Of a stretch of 64,000 nucleotides of DNA, positions 9,162-18,018 are shown piece by piece. Made by a program: the position numbers and the translations under genes. The notes below the pieces were generated by a model that saw only the letters and a program-made list of their open reading frames with translations, was not told the origin of the DNA and ran no database searches. Position 1 is the first letter of the stretch. Each line of letters begins with the position of its first letter. This stretch comes from a virus: positions 124,001 through 188,000 of IMG/VR virus record IMGVR_UViG_3300046536_000256; one strand, given 5' to 3'.

Positions 9162-10799
9162 TTACTCCTGAAGAAGTGGAGTTTGCGCCATCAGCGTGTT
9201 GAGGTTCATCAAGTTTGTTGCCGCTTGACCAGCGTAGCCACCGACCCGGAACGGAATGTTCTTGTCGAGTACTTGGTGGTGACCGAAGCCGCCGTACGCT
9301 TTAGCTTTGGACTCGTTGTCCGCGAGAACGACAATGTACATCTGGTCGCCGTCGAAGTCAGCGTTAAAACTTTTCACACCCAGGATCGGGAGCTTGATAC
9401 TTTCGTCGGACAGATCACGGTTAGCTTTCAGGAAGAACACGCGCAGGCTGAGGTATTCAATCGAAGGATTTCGACCGGTCTCAACCAAGCACTTGCGATT
9501 CACTTCCATGTCCGTAAAGAATGCATCAATCTCTGGGACAATTTCAAACGCTGCTTTGTTGATCAGCGCCTGTGCCATCCACGGCGTAAATCCACGCCGG
9601 TATAGATAGCTGGTGATGTGATATTCCAGAATCGCAACACACATCTTCCACGGCACAATCAACACGTCAGTATCGATAATGCCAGTCTGCGAGGTAATCA
9701 CCGAACGACCCGTGAACGGAATAGACCCAGCACATACGTGCTTCCGTGAGATAGCCGGTTTGTTGAACAGCGCTTTCGGGTTGTTCACCTGACGATACTG
9801 GTCCGCCAGCAGCACCAAGTTCTTCCCGACGATGTCAATGTTGCGGCGATGGTCTTTGTCGTTCAGTTGGTAGCAGGAGTTGGACTTCAGTGTATCGGCG
9901 ATCGCGTTATACAGCTGCGCGGTCTCAGGGTGGTGCGAGTAACTGTACACGTCCTTACCGGTTCGTTCGAACACTGTGGAGTAACGCTTCGGTACTTTGA
10001 TGTACTGACAGAACGCCAAGTGCTTGTACTTGTGGTAGAACGCCAGGAACTTGTGGCCTTCCTGTGGGTGTTTGCTGTAACGCTTACCCGGTCCAACCAG
10101 AATGTATTCCATGATCTGATCAGCGTTCTCGTAGAACGTGTTCAGGTTCGGATCCCGGATACCCAATGCTTCAAGCATCTGGAACAGAATGATCATGGTG
10201 CCGTTCTTTTTCTTCTTCTCGGCCTTTTGATAGGTCGGGTCGATGAAGTAACGCGGAACGGAAACTTTCGGACTCGGGTTGCCAATGGAAATGTTGCTAA
10301 AGAATGTAGTGAAGAACCCGATGTTGATAAAGCTCTTGACGCCTTCTGGGCATTTCAGCCACAGGTTAGTGTCTTCACCTTTGTCGAGGAACTGCTGGGC
10401 TTCTTCGTGGCACTTGGTGCACTTACGACCACTGCCCAACAAGTAGTTACCTACCAACCCGCCTGTGCCGGGTGGACAACTGCAACGTGCGACAGTGTCG
10501 AACGAGTTGCTGTCAAACTCCAACCGAGTCATACGGGCGAGTTCTTCGCGATCGTCTTCTAGGTTGAAGTCAAAATCATTGAGGTATATCTGCTGCAAAC
10601 GACTGGTGTCATGCAGATAGTTAAAGTCCTCGAAGTCCGGGTACAACGGCAGTGAGAATTTTGGGTCATCAATCAGCGGACCATTGAACCGTTTCGCGTA
10701 CCCTTGGAAGTGCAGGATAGGGTCAAGTTCGGTTGGCTGCTTAGTGATTAACGCCGCAATTGCTCGTTCGTTGGAAGGAGTTAATTCTGGCAACTTCAT
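9162..10799 (-). CDS. Multisubunit RNA polymerase beta-prime N-terminal subunit (probable non-virion RNAP)
   Basis: 545 residues. The invariant catalytic motif of beta-prime, NADFDGDQ, is present at about residue 479 (three Asp residues that hold the catalytic Mg). A zinc ribbon is also present: CSC near residue 105 and CTKC near residue 130, matching the CxC...CxxC of cellular beta-prime. A GRSVI segment in the middle corresponds to the conserved stretch before the active site. phiKZ-group phages encode two RNAPs split into several polypeptides. The virion enzyme's beta-prime subunit is found at 58969-60585 in this window, so this one is most likely the non-virion RNAP that transcribes later genes. 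It lies directly downstream of the chimallin candidate but behind a terminator. Confidence 0.88.
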   Translation of the reverse strand: MKLPELTPSNERAIAALITKQPTELDPILHFQGYAKRFNGPLIDDPKFSLPLYPDFEDFNYLHDTSRLQQIYLNDFDFNLEDDREELARMTRLEFDSNSFDTVARCSCPPGTGGLVGNYLLGSGRKCTKCHEEAQQFLDKGEDTNLWLKCPEGVKSFINIGFFTTFFSNISIGNPSPKVSVPRYFIDPTYQKAEKKKKNGTMIILFQMLEALGIRDPNLNTFYENADQIMEYILVGPGKRYSKHPQEGHKFLAFYHKYKHLAFCQYIKVPKRYSTVFERTGKDVYSYSHHPETAQLYNAIADTLKSNSCYQLNDKDHRRNIDIVGKNLVLLADQYRQVNNPKALFNKPAISRKHVCAGSIPFTGRSVITSQTGIIDTDVLIVPWKMCVAILEYHITSYLYRRGFTPWMAQALINKAAFEIVPEIDAFFTDMEVNRKCLVETGRNPSIEYLSLRVFFLKANRDLSDESIKLPILGVKSFNADFDGDQMYIVVLADNESKAKAYGGFGHHQVLDKNIPFRVGGYAGQAATNLMNLNTLMAQTPLLQE

Positions 10800-10830
10800 T
10801 TACAATAACTCCAAAAATATTGAAAGGCAA

Positions 10831-10864
10831 AGAAAAGGTTAGGAAGACCGAAGTCCTCCTAACC
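10831..10864 (-). terminator. Intrinsic terminator between the chimallin candidate and the RNAP gene
   Basis: On the minus strand GGTTAGGAGGAC, loop TTCG, GTCTTCCTAACC, then TTTTCTTT: a classic rho-independent terminator with a stable TTCG tetraloop. It would end most transcripts of the upstream, probably very highly expressed gene. Confidence 0.85.
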
Positions 10865-10893
10865 CCCTCATCTTTACTTAACTTCGGTTAAGA

Positions 10894-12909
10894 TCAACCG
10901 AAAGCCTGGCTCATACCGTAGCCTGCACCCAGGTTGGCGCCGCTTGGGTTGTTGGAGCCGACCGACATGTAGGTAGCCAGACCAGCGCCCGGTGCGAACA
11001 CTAGGTTGTTGGAGCGGAAGCTGCCCAGGTTGTTGGCCACGTTCAGAGTGCCGATGCCGTCCATTGCTTCGCCGATAACGGCCATCAGCTGCGGATCCCA
11101 GATGTGAGTCTGAGCGAACGAGTTGATGTGGACTGCGCCGTCGAAGATCGACTGGTTCAGTTCCAGACGCAGTTTCTGGCAACGAGCTTTGAAGTCCTCG
11201 TTGGTCATGCCGTACTGGGTAGCCAGGAACTGCTGGATGGCTTGAGTGCCGCCCTTGCCCTTGAGGTGACCGAGCATCATCTCGTCCAACTCTTGGGTGT
11301 TCAGTTTCTTGCCGCCGATTTCCGCCAGACCGTTGACAGTGATGACCGGAGTACGGTGCAGCACAGTCATCGAAGGGTTCCAGCCAGTGGTTGCCTTGAT
11401 GTTGCGATCGACCAGTACCGAGAAGGCGCCGTTCGACAGTGCGTCCATGACGGCGATCATGGTTTGCACTTCTTCTTTGCGGTTCTTGCTCGCCAGACGA
11501 ACCAGGAAGTTCTGGATCGAGGCGTGCGGGCCGCATGGGTTGATGTTGACCTGGAAGGTCGCGTGCGGGCTGACGTTCTGGCGGATCCAGTTGTTCACCA
11601 GGTCGGTGTCGGAAACGGTCTTCTCGGTCAGCACGATGCGGTTCTGGATAACGCCCACTTGTTGCAGCATTTCGTCGATCCGCACTTCCAGGGAAGCGAG
11701 GTTACCGCGAGCGCCAACGCTGTGCTTACGCAGAGCTTCGGCAAACACGAAGTTGTTGTTGGTGGCCATCAACAGGTACAGACCGTAGAAGAACGGCGAC
11801 AGACCTTGGTTGTAGGACATCATTTCACCGGCCTGAGCTTCTTCGATGGTGATCACCGGAGCCAGTGGACGGTAGCCTTGTGGGTAGATCCCGCCGCCGA
11901 TGTTCATCATGCGCTGCATGGCTTCCTGCTGCTGACGTGCGGAACCCGCGGCCAGTTGAGCAGTGTAAGCCTGGTACGATTGCGCGTTCAGAGAAACCGT
12001 AGCGGTGACGCGAGCGATCTCCTTGCTGTTCGCCGCATAGGCGTTCGGGTTGTTGATGTTGTTCATGGTGGAAGCGATCACTTCCATGTTGGCTGCGGAC
12101 AGAGTCTTGCCAGCAGTTACACGGCCGCTGATTGCCGATACACGGGCTTCAGCGTGACCATCTTTGCCGTACGGGCTGGATGGGTTGGAGAACGGCGAAG
12201 GCAGCTTGGAACCGGCGATAGCCATTTCCTGCGGAACCTTGACCAACAACGCTTCTTCCCACGCACCGGTGAGGTATTGCGACAGAGCGTGTGGACGATC
12301 CTTGATATCGCCAGCTTCGGCGTGATCCAGCATTTCCAGGTCGACCACAACCATGTTGATGATGGTGACCGCTTTGACGCCTTTCGTTTCACCGACACGG
12401 GTGTAGTGAGCGCGCAGGTTGTCGACAACGTTCTTGTCCGCGTAGCTGGCCGGAGTCAGTGGCGCCGAAACGGATTGCGAGATGCCGGCACCGAAGCCCA
12501 TCGGCGAGTTCATGCGGATGTATTCGGAGCTGATGGTCAGGTGCTTGTTCGAGAACAGAGCACCCATCACGTACAGCACGCCGCCGATTTCGCGGTAGAA
12601 GCAGACGCCCGGCAGAACTGGCGAGATCGCGGAGGTCATGGACTCGACTTCCGGGATGATGCTCAGTTGCAGTTCGGTGGTGGTCGACGACTTGATGCGC
12701 TTGTAGGTTTCGATGATCGCTTCGATGGTATCCGCAACTTCTTTGAGGTTGCGGTTATCGGAGGTCATGGAGACCATTTGGTACAGACCAGCGAGGCCGC
12801 CTTTGGCCAAACCAGCTGTGGTAGTCAGGATGGTGTTCTCGGCAGAATCTTTGCCCGAGTTTGCTTTTTCGCCGTCTTCCCAGGAAGATTTGCCAGTGTT
12901 AACGCTCAT
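10894..12909 (-). CDS. chmA: Candidate chimallin (phage nucleus shell protein), 671 residues
   Basis: A 671-residue protein with no signal peptide or membrane segment, an N-terminal charged tail (~25 residues), a long folded body and a Gly/Asn/Ser-rich C-terminal end (SNNPSGANLGAGYGMSQAFG). Four lines suggest ChmA, the protein that assembles the proteinaceous phage nucleus: its length is close to known ChmA proteins (about 630-680 residues); it has a strong early promoter motif at 13001-13008; it is followed by a strong terminator and uses highly biased codons, as expected of an abundant protein; and an RNAP beta-prime gene lies next to it, as I recall for phiKZ gp54-gp55. A PhuZ-type tubulin is also present. 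No diagnostic motif for ChmA can be seen by eye. A different abundant early protein remains possible. Confidence 0.5.
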   Translation of the reverse strand: MSVNTGKSSWEDGEKANSGKDSAENTILTTTAGLAKGGLAGLYQMVSMTSDNRNLKEVADTIEAIIETYKRIKSSTTTELQLSIIPEVESMTSAISPVLPGVCFYREIGGVLYVMGALFSNKHLTISSEYIRMNSPMGFGAGISQSVSAPLTPASYADKNVVDNLRAHYTRVGETKGVKAVTIINMVVVDLEMLDHAEAGDIKDRPHALSQYLTGAWEEALLVKVPQEMAIAGSKLPSPFSNPSSPYGKDGHAEARVSAISGRVTAGKTLSAANMEVIASTMNNINNPNAYAANSKEIARVTATVSLNAQSYQAYTAQLAAGSARQQQEAMQRMMNIGGGIYPQGYRPLAPVITIEEAQAGEMMSYNQGLSPFFYGLYLLMATNNNFVFAEALRKHSVGARGNLASLEVRIDEMLQQVGVIQNRIVLTEKTVSDTDLVNNWIRQNVSPHATFQVNINPCGPHASIQNFLVRLASKNRKEEVQTMIAVMDALSNGAFSVLVDRNIKATTGWNPSMTVLHRTPVITVNGLAEIGGKKLNTQELDEMMLGHLKGKGGTQAIQQFLATQYGMTNEDFKARCQKLRLELNQSIFDGAVHINSFAQTHIWDPQLMAVIGEAMDGIGTLNVANNLGSFRSNNLVFAPGAGLATYMSVGSNNPSGANLGAGYGMSQAFG

Positions 12910-13000
12910 GGTGTTACTCCGTTGCTCTGAAGAATTAGGGGTGTGTTATAAACGCTATTTGTGCAGGATTGCAAAATTATCATTAGCGATTTACCAACTA

Positions 13001-13008
13001 GTGATATA
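13001..13008 (-). promoter_or_regulatory. Early promoter (TATATCAC) for the chimallin candidate
   Basis: Minus-strand TATATCAC within the extended context ATTTCACACCTATATCAC, shared almost base for base with the motif at 49234-49241. It lies 91 bases upstream of the ATG at 12909. TATATTAC is the early-promoter core known for phiKZ-group phages. Confidence 0.8.
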
Positions 13009-13090
13009 GGTGTGAAATATTATAGCCTCACGTCTAAATCAACCAAAATGCGCTATTGACCCTCCCGGATTTCTCCAGGAGTCTTTACGG

Positions 13091-13100
13091 TGTATATAAT
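13091..13100 (+). promoter_or_regulatory. Possible plus-strand promoter element
   Basis: TGTATATAAT, containing a TATAAT-like box, 24 bases upstream of the ATG of the plus-strand gene at 13124. No matching -35 element is at a proper spacing. The sequence could serve a phage RNAP. Confidence 0.3.
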
Positions 13101-13123
13101 GGACGTCAACTAGGATTTAATTT

Positions 13124-14221
13124 ATGCTCACTTTGTCGTTGCCAAGTCCTTCGTCATTTGTTTACCCTAAAGTCAACTTCGGAAAACTGGACAACCTGCG
13201 TCGTCAAGCCGAATTCAACCGGAAGGCCTTTAAAGATTACGTTCGTGAGAACGTCTTCAATCTCGAGAACGAACATCTGCTGGTAGGATTACTCCAACAG
13301 TTAAGTATTGATAAAAGCTGGGATCTCGAGTACGTGGTTCAGTACACTCGGTTCCGTGCCTATTCATTGTGCACGCTGTTTAACATTACCTCACTCAGTC
13401 ACGTTGGGTCGGCCATCGACACCGGGTTCTACCGGGAAGCCACCTTGGAACACTGGTGCCTGATCGAGGATGACCGCGTCTATAATGAAGCCACCTTCGA
13501 CTTCGCCACATCCTACCCGATCGTCCCGCTCTACACCACCCGTACCGACCATGGGTATCGCCACAGCGCCATCAAGCGCTGGGAAAACCCTAACCCACCA
13601 AAGCACCTGGCTGTCATCGGCTTGAACCTTGTGGAGCTTGCTGTGGGCTGGTGGAAGTACATGCGGGATCCTCAGTACGACGACACTGGCACCTCGGCTT
13701 ATGTCTGTTACTTCGGGTTGGTCAACGCTCAGCTGATCCACAACCAGATGGCGGTGTTCAACGTGCTGTACGAACACATGGCTGACGGAAAGCCATTGGA
13801 CGAGTTGATCAAGACCAACGACGTTACCTTCATCACGGTCAGCGAAAGCAAGCTGCTGAAAGAGTACGTGGAGTTCTTGGTGGATCGGTTCAACGGCAAT
13901 CGACTCATGGACCTCAATCACTTGATGGTGCAGATTCAAAGCATCTACAAGCAACCGTACTTCAACTACGTCCGGGCTGGTAAGTCAGCGTTGTTCTCGC
14001 AGACCTGTTGGGTGTGGGAGATCCAGATCATGAAGCTCTACGCTCTGTATCTGACGATCGCCAACAACAAGGGCTACAAAGCAGCCGACATTAACACGGT
14101 GATCGATCGGTCTCACGCTGCTCGTTATAACAACTATCAGCGCATTCCAGAGAAGATCTTCCGTAACCATTTCGAAGCCATGGCTGACAATGTCTTCGAG
14201 CTCAACAAACTCAATGTGTGA
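13124..14221 (+). CDS. Unknown 365-residue phage protein
   Basis: The only plus-strand gene between 1 and 23953. The ATG at 13124 has no strong ribosome site (AGGATTTAATTT upstream). It is a helical protein, rich in Tyr, Asn and Leu, with no membrane segment or catalytic motif. In style it resembles the 478-residue protein at 24811-26247, also on the plus strand, which lies in a probable virion operon, so a late virion role is a guess. It stands alone between a divergent promoter region and a terminator. Confidence 0.75.
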   Translation: MLTLSLPSPSSFVYPKVNFGKLDNLRRQAEFNRKAFKDYVRENVFNLENEHLLVGLLQQLSIDKSWDLEYVVQYTRFRAYSLCTLFNITSLSHVGSAIDTGFYREATLEHWCLIEDDRVYNEATFDFATSYPIVPLYTTRTDHGYRHSAIKRWENPNPPKHLAVIGLNLVELAVGWWKYMRDPQYDDTGTSAYVCYFGLVNAQLIHNQMAVFNVLYEHMADGKPLDELIKTNDVTFITVSESKLLKEYVEFLVDRFNGNRLMDLNHLMVQIQSIYKQPYFNYVRAGKSALFSQTCWVWEIQIMKLYALYLTIANNKGYKAADINTVIDRSHAARYNNYQRIPEKIFRNHFEAMADNVFELNKLNV

Positions 14222-14238
14222 AACATAGTGCCCTCTGG

Positions 14239-14258
14239 CCAGCTCCGAAAGGGGCTGG
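14239..14258 (+). terminator. Hairpin terminator of the lone plus-strand gene
   Basis: CCAGCTCC, tetraloop GAAA, GGGGCTGG (one G-U pair), 17 bases past the stop. The T-rich stretch ATTTTATTTC follows about 10 bases later. Confidence 0.7.
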
Positions 14259-14357
14259 TTGGATGACGTATTTTATTTCACTGTCTATTCTGTGGGAAAG
14301 AACTTTGCTGGGAGTACCAGTGAACGAATTCCAAATGGTAGAAGAGATAACATAAAA

Positions 14358-14404
14358 ACCCACTCCCTAGAGGCAAGCCTTGGGCTTCCTCTGGGAATGG
14401 GTTA
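14358..14404 (-). terminator. Hairpin terminator facing the convergent gene end
   Basis: Imperfect inverted repeat AACCCACTCCCTAGAGG / CCTCTGGGAATGGGTT, close to the stop of the minus-strand gene at 14412; its minus-strand continuation is TTTTATGTTATCTC. Together with the hairpin at 14239 it separates the two convergent transcripts. Confidence 0.65.
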
Positions 14405-14411
14405 TGCACGC

Positions 14412-14759
14412 TTACTGCTCTGGAACACCCGCAACAATGAACCAGAAGATATTGTCGATGCCGACATCGAAGTGCTCGAGTACCTTGTCCGGTTCAGCCA
14501 GATCAACCACTTCGGTGATCTTGTCGGTGAAGGTGACCCGCAGCTTACGCCCGTCGTTATCGGTCAGGACCATCGGAACGCTGGCATCAAACTTGACCTC
14601 CGCGCCTTCCAGTGCCAGTTTGACGTGCAGCGGACAACGTTGACTGTTTTCGCTGGCGTCGCCCGGGGCTACTCTGAGTTGAGCAACGTTCATGGTATCG
14701 CGACCACTGTCGTCAACGTAGTAACCGAATGGACCTTTACGTACACAAATTGGTTTCAT
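14412..14759 (-). CDS. Unknown 115-residue phage protein
   Basis: The ATG at 14757-14759 follows an AACGAGGATGTACA leader and lies 15 bases after the DNA polymerase fragment stop. The sequence (starting MKPICVRKGPFGYYVDDSG) is beta-rich with several short turns and no catalytic motif. A compact accessory protein co-expressed with the polymerase fragment is possible. Confidence 0.65.
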   Translation of the reverse strand: MKPICVRKGPFGYYVDDSGRDTMNVAQLRVAPGDASENSQRCPLHVKLALEGAEVKFDASVPMVLTDNDGRKLRVTFTDKITEVVDLAEPDKVLEHFDVGIDNIFWFIVAGVPEQ

Positions 14760-14774
14760 TGTACATCCTCGTTA

Positions 14775-16853
14775 TTAATGTTCGTCGGAGACCAGGCGGG
14801 TAGTCTTAGAGTTCATAATGAACAGACCCAAGGTTTCCAGAATGGCGTACACCGACTTCAGGTTTTGGGAGATCAGCAGACGGGTGTCCACAATGGGCAT
14901 GATCTCTTTCGGAATCCCGCCCATTGCAGTGATCATGTCCACTGGAATGTAAACAGACGTCAAGTTACTGCGCGCGCTGATGAACTCTTCGAGCTTGGCC
15001 ACCAGTGCGTTTTCGCGGTGTGCGTCGAAGAAGTGCTTGATCTTGGTCTTGTTGCTCAGTGCCAAGTTGACCTTGTACGCTTTATAAGGCAGAACCGGTG
15101 CTCTACCGTATTTGTCGGAGAAGACTTTCTCCCACATCTCGTGGTAGTAGTAGATCGACGAGTCGGGTGTCGTGTAGGACTCTTGTTCCTTGATACCGTT
15201 CTTCGTCAACCAACCCCAGCCGCCTTCCTCGATGTCCTTGATCAGATCACGCTCAATGTTCCCCACTTCATGCAACACAGTCGCTGCATCCAGCTGAGAA
15301 CGTCCGTAGAGCGCATCCAAGATCTTCCGCATGAGTTTGGTGGTGAAGTCCCGCACCAGCAAGGCAATCTTCACGCCGCGTAAGTGGACACCTTTCAGTT
15401 CCAAGTCGGCATGGTCGTTGAGGATACCCTCCACCATAAGCTGCAATGCGAAGTAGTGCTTCGACATCGAAGTCGTTACATACGACCCAAACAGGTATTC
15501 GTTCTTCATGTTCAGGCGGTGCAGGTACTTCTTCGCCACGTTCATGTTCTTGCTGAGACGCGCATGCTGGTCTACGGCAATCGAACGGATGAAGTACGTC
15601 AGTACCCCGTTGAACTTCAGCCCGGTGTCGGCATCACTGGCGTAATCGTCAATGATCAAGTCAACGCTATAAATCGAGGAGTCAGTGTCGGAAGTCAATA
15701 CAGACTCACGCACCATCTCTTTTACATCGAACAAGCCAGTCGGCGGAATCTTCGACTTGAGGAACGCCCGAATAAACCGATCCCACTTCACTTCCAAACC
15801 GATGTGGTATTGGTTGAGGTGGTTGACCTGCAACGGGGTGGCTTTCTTACCCAGCTTGGTAATACAAAGGATCTTGTAGTCGCCGTTGGCTGGTTTAGGG
15901 AAGTCCGCTGCATCAGCACCTTCTGGAACCTCAGGGATCACACACCATTCAGCGAAGTACTGTTTCATCAACGCCGGGTTAGTGACGTAAAGTCCACGCA
16001 AGTCCATCGAGCACAACAGGATCGTCAATTCCAGCGGGTCCAAGTCCGCCAAGAACATTTCAATAGCCCGCAGGTTCGACGGGCTGTTCCAGTAGTACGA
16101 CGTGCAACGGATCACCATGTCCATGACTTGCGGGACAGTGGCGTACGTCATGTTGTATTCGTTGATCACCGCTTGGATCAGGTCACGGTCTGCATACCGC
16201 AATTGAGCCAGGAAGTACTCGATCGTTTTGTTGTACGTCAGCAGCAGACGGTTACCGGTGATCAGCCGTTCGTTGGTCAGGTTGGCCGTCGAGGTGACTG
16301 CGCGACAGGTACTGGTCAGCGAGGTGTGGCCCGACTTGTTGAACAACGGTGTACCCGAAGACGACATACCGCCCGACTGGGCGTTGTTGAAGATCTTCAG
16401 GGCGTTCTGGATTTCGTTGAACGCTTTCCAGGCTTCGGAGCCTTTCGGTACTTCGCCGCGTTTGCCTTTATACAGGCGACGGAACTCAATGAAGATCTCC
16501 GTACCCGAGGCGTTAACCGATTGCTCTTCCATCGTGTTCTTGTAAGCAACGAACGACGGAGACAAGTGCCAGTTGTTGTCTTCTACGGTTTGGAAGAACT
16601 CACGGGCTGGTTGGACAACTGCTTCGCGGTCGCCATACTTGTTCTTCTGGAAGACTTTGAACTTGGCTTCTTTAAAGCCATTCTCATTCGGAACAAACAC
16701 ATCCTTGATCAACATCAGGATGTGGTCATAATCGTACTTATAAACAAGCGCCAGATACATCGCCGCTTGTTCATGATAATGCCTGACCACGTTACGGTCG
16801 GAAGTGTAATCAACTTCAACAAAAGGTGAAAGGTGGAGAGCTTGAACGCCCAT
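14775..16853 (-). CDS. Divergent family-B DNA polymerase, C-terminal (palm/thumb) fragment
   Basis: 692 residues. The motif SDTDSSIYSVD at about residues 388-398 matches family-B polymerase motif C (xDTDS), which holds the catalytic metal ion. About 200 residues earlier, NKSGHTSLTSTCRAVTSTAN (from about residue 170) resembles the motif B region (NxxYG followed by the SVTxxGR helix). The order B then C is correct. I find no motif A (DxxSLYP) or 3'-5' exonuclease motifs here, so the catalytic site would need a partner polypeptide encoded elsewhere. phiKZ-group DNA polymerases are known to be highly divergent and split. Being in the same block as the SSB-like and SbcD-like genes fits a replication role. 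Confidence 0.7.
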   Translation of the reverse strand: MGVQALHLSPFVEVDYTSDRNVVRHYHEQAAMYLALVYKYDYDHILMLIKDVFVPNENGFKEAKFKVFQKNKYGDREAVVQPAREFFQTVEDNNWHLSPSFVAYKNTMEEQSVNASGTEIFIEFRRLYKGKRGEVPKGSEAWKAFNEIQNALKIFNNAQSGGMSSSGTPLFNKSGHTSLTSTCRAVTSTANLTNERLITGNRLLLTYNKTIEYFLAQLRYADRDLIQAVINEYNMTYATVPQVMDMVIRCTSYYWNSPSNLRAIEMFLADLDPLELTILLCSMDLRGLYVTNPALMKQYFAEWCVIPEVPEGADAADFPKPANGDYKILCITKLGKKATPLQVNHLNQYHIGLEVKWDRFIRAFLKSKIPPTGLFDVKEMVRESVLTSDTDSSIYSVDLIIDDYASDADTGLKFNGVLTYFIRSIAVDQHARLSKNMNVAKKYLHRLNMKNEYLFGSYVTTSMSKHYFALQLMVEGILNDHADLELKGVHLRGVKIALLVRDFTTKLMRKILDALYGRSQLDAATVLHEVGNIERDLIKDIEEGGWGWLTKNGIKEQESYTTPDSSIYYYHEMWEKVFSDKYGRAPVLPYKAYKVNLALSNKTKIKHFFDAHRENALVAKLEEFISARSNLTSVYIPVDMITAMGGIPKEIMPIVDTRLLISQNLKSVYAILETLGLFIMNSKTTRLVSDEH

Positions 16854-16900
16854 ATTGACTCACTTGATCTGAGTAACCGTTATAAAAATAATGACGCGAC

Positions 16901-16948
16901 AAAAAAGAAAAGTAGCTACTACGCGCCCTAATAATAGGACACGTAGTA
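16901..16948 (-). terminator. Probable hairpin terminator
   Basis: On the minus strand TACTACG ... CGTAGTA enclosing an inner CCTATTATTAGG hairpin, then GCTACTTTTCTTTTTT. It would stop transcription from the 139-residue gene before the polymerase gene. Confidence 0.6.
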
Positions 16949-16962
16949 TTTGGTTAACCGAC

Positions 16963-17382
16963 TTACTGGTCTTTCACGTTCAGGGTGTAGGTGGCCCCGA
17001 GATTGGCCATGAACGTTTTGAGCGGCGCGCGGAAGTCTTCACGGAAGTTGGTGATTTGCAGCGTGGCGATACGACCGTCCACAATGCGATACGACGACTC
17101 CTGAATCCACGGCAACCCGATGACCTCAATCGCTCCGTTCGAAGCCTGTACGGCCATGTAGGAGTAGTTGGAGGGGTCATTGATGTAACCCACCTTCTGG
17201 TCGAAGTACGGGAACAGGGCAGTGTGTTTCAGACCGACCTGGGGTTCCATGAGCAAGGCGGCTTGGTAACTGATGTCACCCGCCAACACTTTAACCTGCA
17301 CCCGCTCATCGCCGTTGACACCGTTAACAACCAACTGGAAGCTAACGACGTCCCCGTTCTTGGGGGTAATAATATCTGCCAT
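16963..17382 (-). CDS. Unknown 139-residue protein, probable virion component
   Basis: ATG at 17380-17382 with a strong AGGAGCTACACCG leader. The protein begins MADIITPKNGDVVSFQLVVN and is beta-rich throughout, with repeated Val/Ile alternation, as in small tail or baseplate proteins. It ends the chain of small genes 17394-19501. No specific family is recognised. Confidence 0.7.
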   Translation of the reverse strand: MADIITPKNGDVVSFQLVVNGVNGDERVQVKVLAGDISYQAALLMEPQVGLKHTALFPYFDQKVGYINDPSNYSYMAVQASNGAIEVIGLPWIQESSYRIVDGRIATLQITNFREDFRAPLKTFMANLGATYTLNVKDQ

Positions 17383-17393
17383 CGGTGTAGCTC

Positions 17394-17714
17394 CTAATAA
17401 TCGATTTCGAGGAGGATCAAAGGCATGATGAAACTTTGACGACCCGTGTTAACCACATGACCTGGTACTCTAGACACAAAGATGTCGGTCAGGGTTCCGA
17501 AGGTCAGCCTTTTGAGCAAGATCTCGGTGAAACGGGTGTCTGTGGCGAAAGCATCTGCGTCCATCATATCTTCGACGTGTTGATCAATCACCTCCCTGAA
17601 ATGCTCAAACGACATTTTGGAAAGTGGGCTGTCTTTATCGTCTTGACGGTAATACAGTTGCAGGTGCTCAGCCAGTTCATCATAATCCACTTTCACAAAG
17701 TGCGTCAGTTTCAT
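17394..17714 (-). CDS. Unknown 106-residue protein
   Basis: ATG at 17712-17714. A helical acidic first half (FVKVDYDELAEHLQLYYRQD) is followed by a hydrophobic C-terminal strand region. It is closely packed with neighbours (4-base gap upstream, 11-base gap downstream). Role unknown. Confidence 0.65.
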   Translation of the reverse strand: MKLTHFVKVDYDELAEHLQLYYRQDDKDSPLSKMSFEHFREVIDQHVEDMMDADAFATDTRFTEILLKRLTFGTLTDIFVSRVPGHVVNTGRQSFIMPLILLEIDY

Positions 17715-17718
17715 AGAA

Positions 17719-18018
17719 CTACTCGTTATAAGAGAAAACGAACGTCGCCGTGGTGTTTTGCACGCGGGTGTTGATCAAAGTAAGCCCGTCGTGCTGCATC
17801 ATGGCGCCTTTCAGAAGATTCATCGTCCCAAAGAATTCAACAGTGAGCCTTTGGTTCTCTTCCGGGATAGGGTGAGTGAAGCCTTGGGTACCTGCCGGGA
17901 ACGGATCAACCACTGGGATTCCCATGGAGCTAAAAAGGGAATGGTACTGTCCCACCAGTTCCCGGACATCCGTCAGCGGAGGCACTCTCACCGTGTGTGT
18001 TAAATACTTCTCGGTCAT
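17719..18018 (-). CDS. Unknown 99-residue protein overlapping the upstream gene
   Basis: ATG at 18016-18018 with GGAGATAGAGG immediately upstream, a good ribosome site that lies inside the end of the preceding gene. It overlaps that gene by 89 bases in another frame. The sequence has a beta-rich second half. Both the overlapping genes have credible ribosome sites, so both are kept. Role unknown. Confidence 0.6.
   Translation of the reverse strand: MTEKYLTHTVRVPPLTDVRELVGQYHSLFSSMGIPVVDPFPAGTQGFTHPIPEENQRLTVEFFGTMNLLKGAMMQHDGLTLINTRVQNTTATFVFSYNE

Noticed and set aside
11104-12930. 608-codon open frame on the plus strand
   Set aside because: Antisense to the chimallin candidate, which has an early promoter, a ribosome site and a terminator on the other strand.
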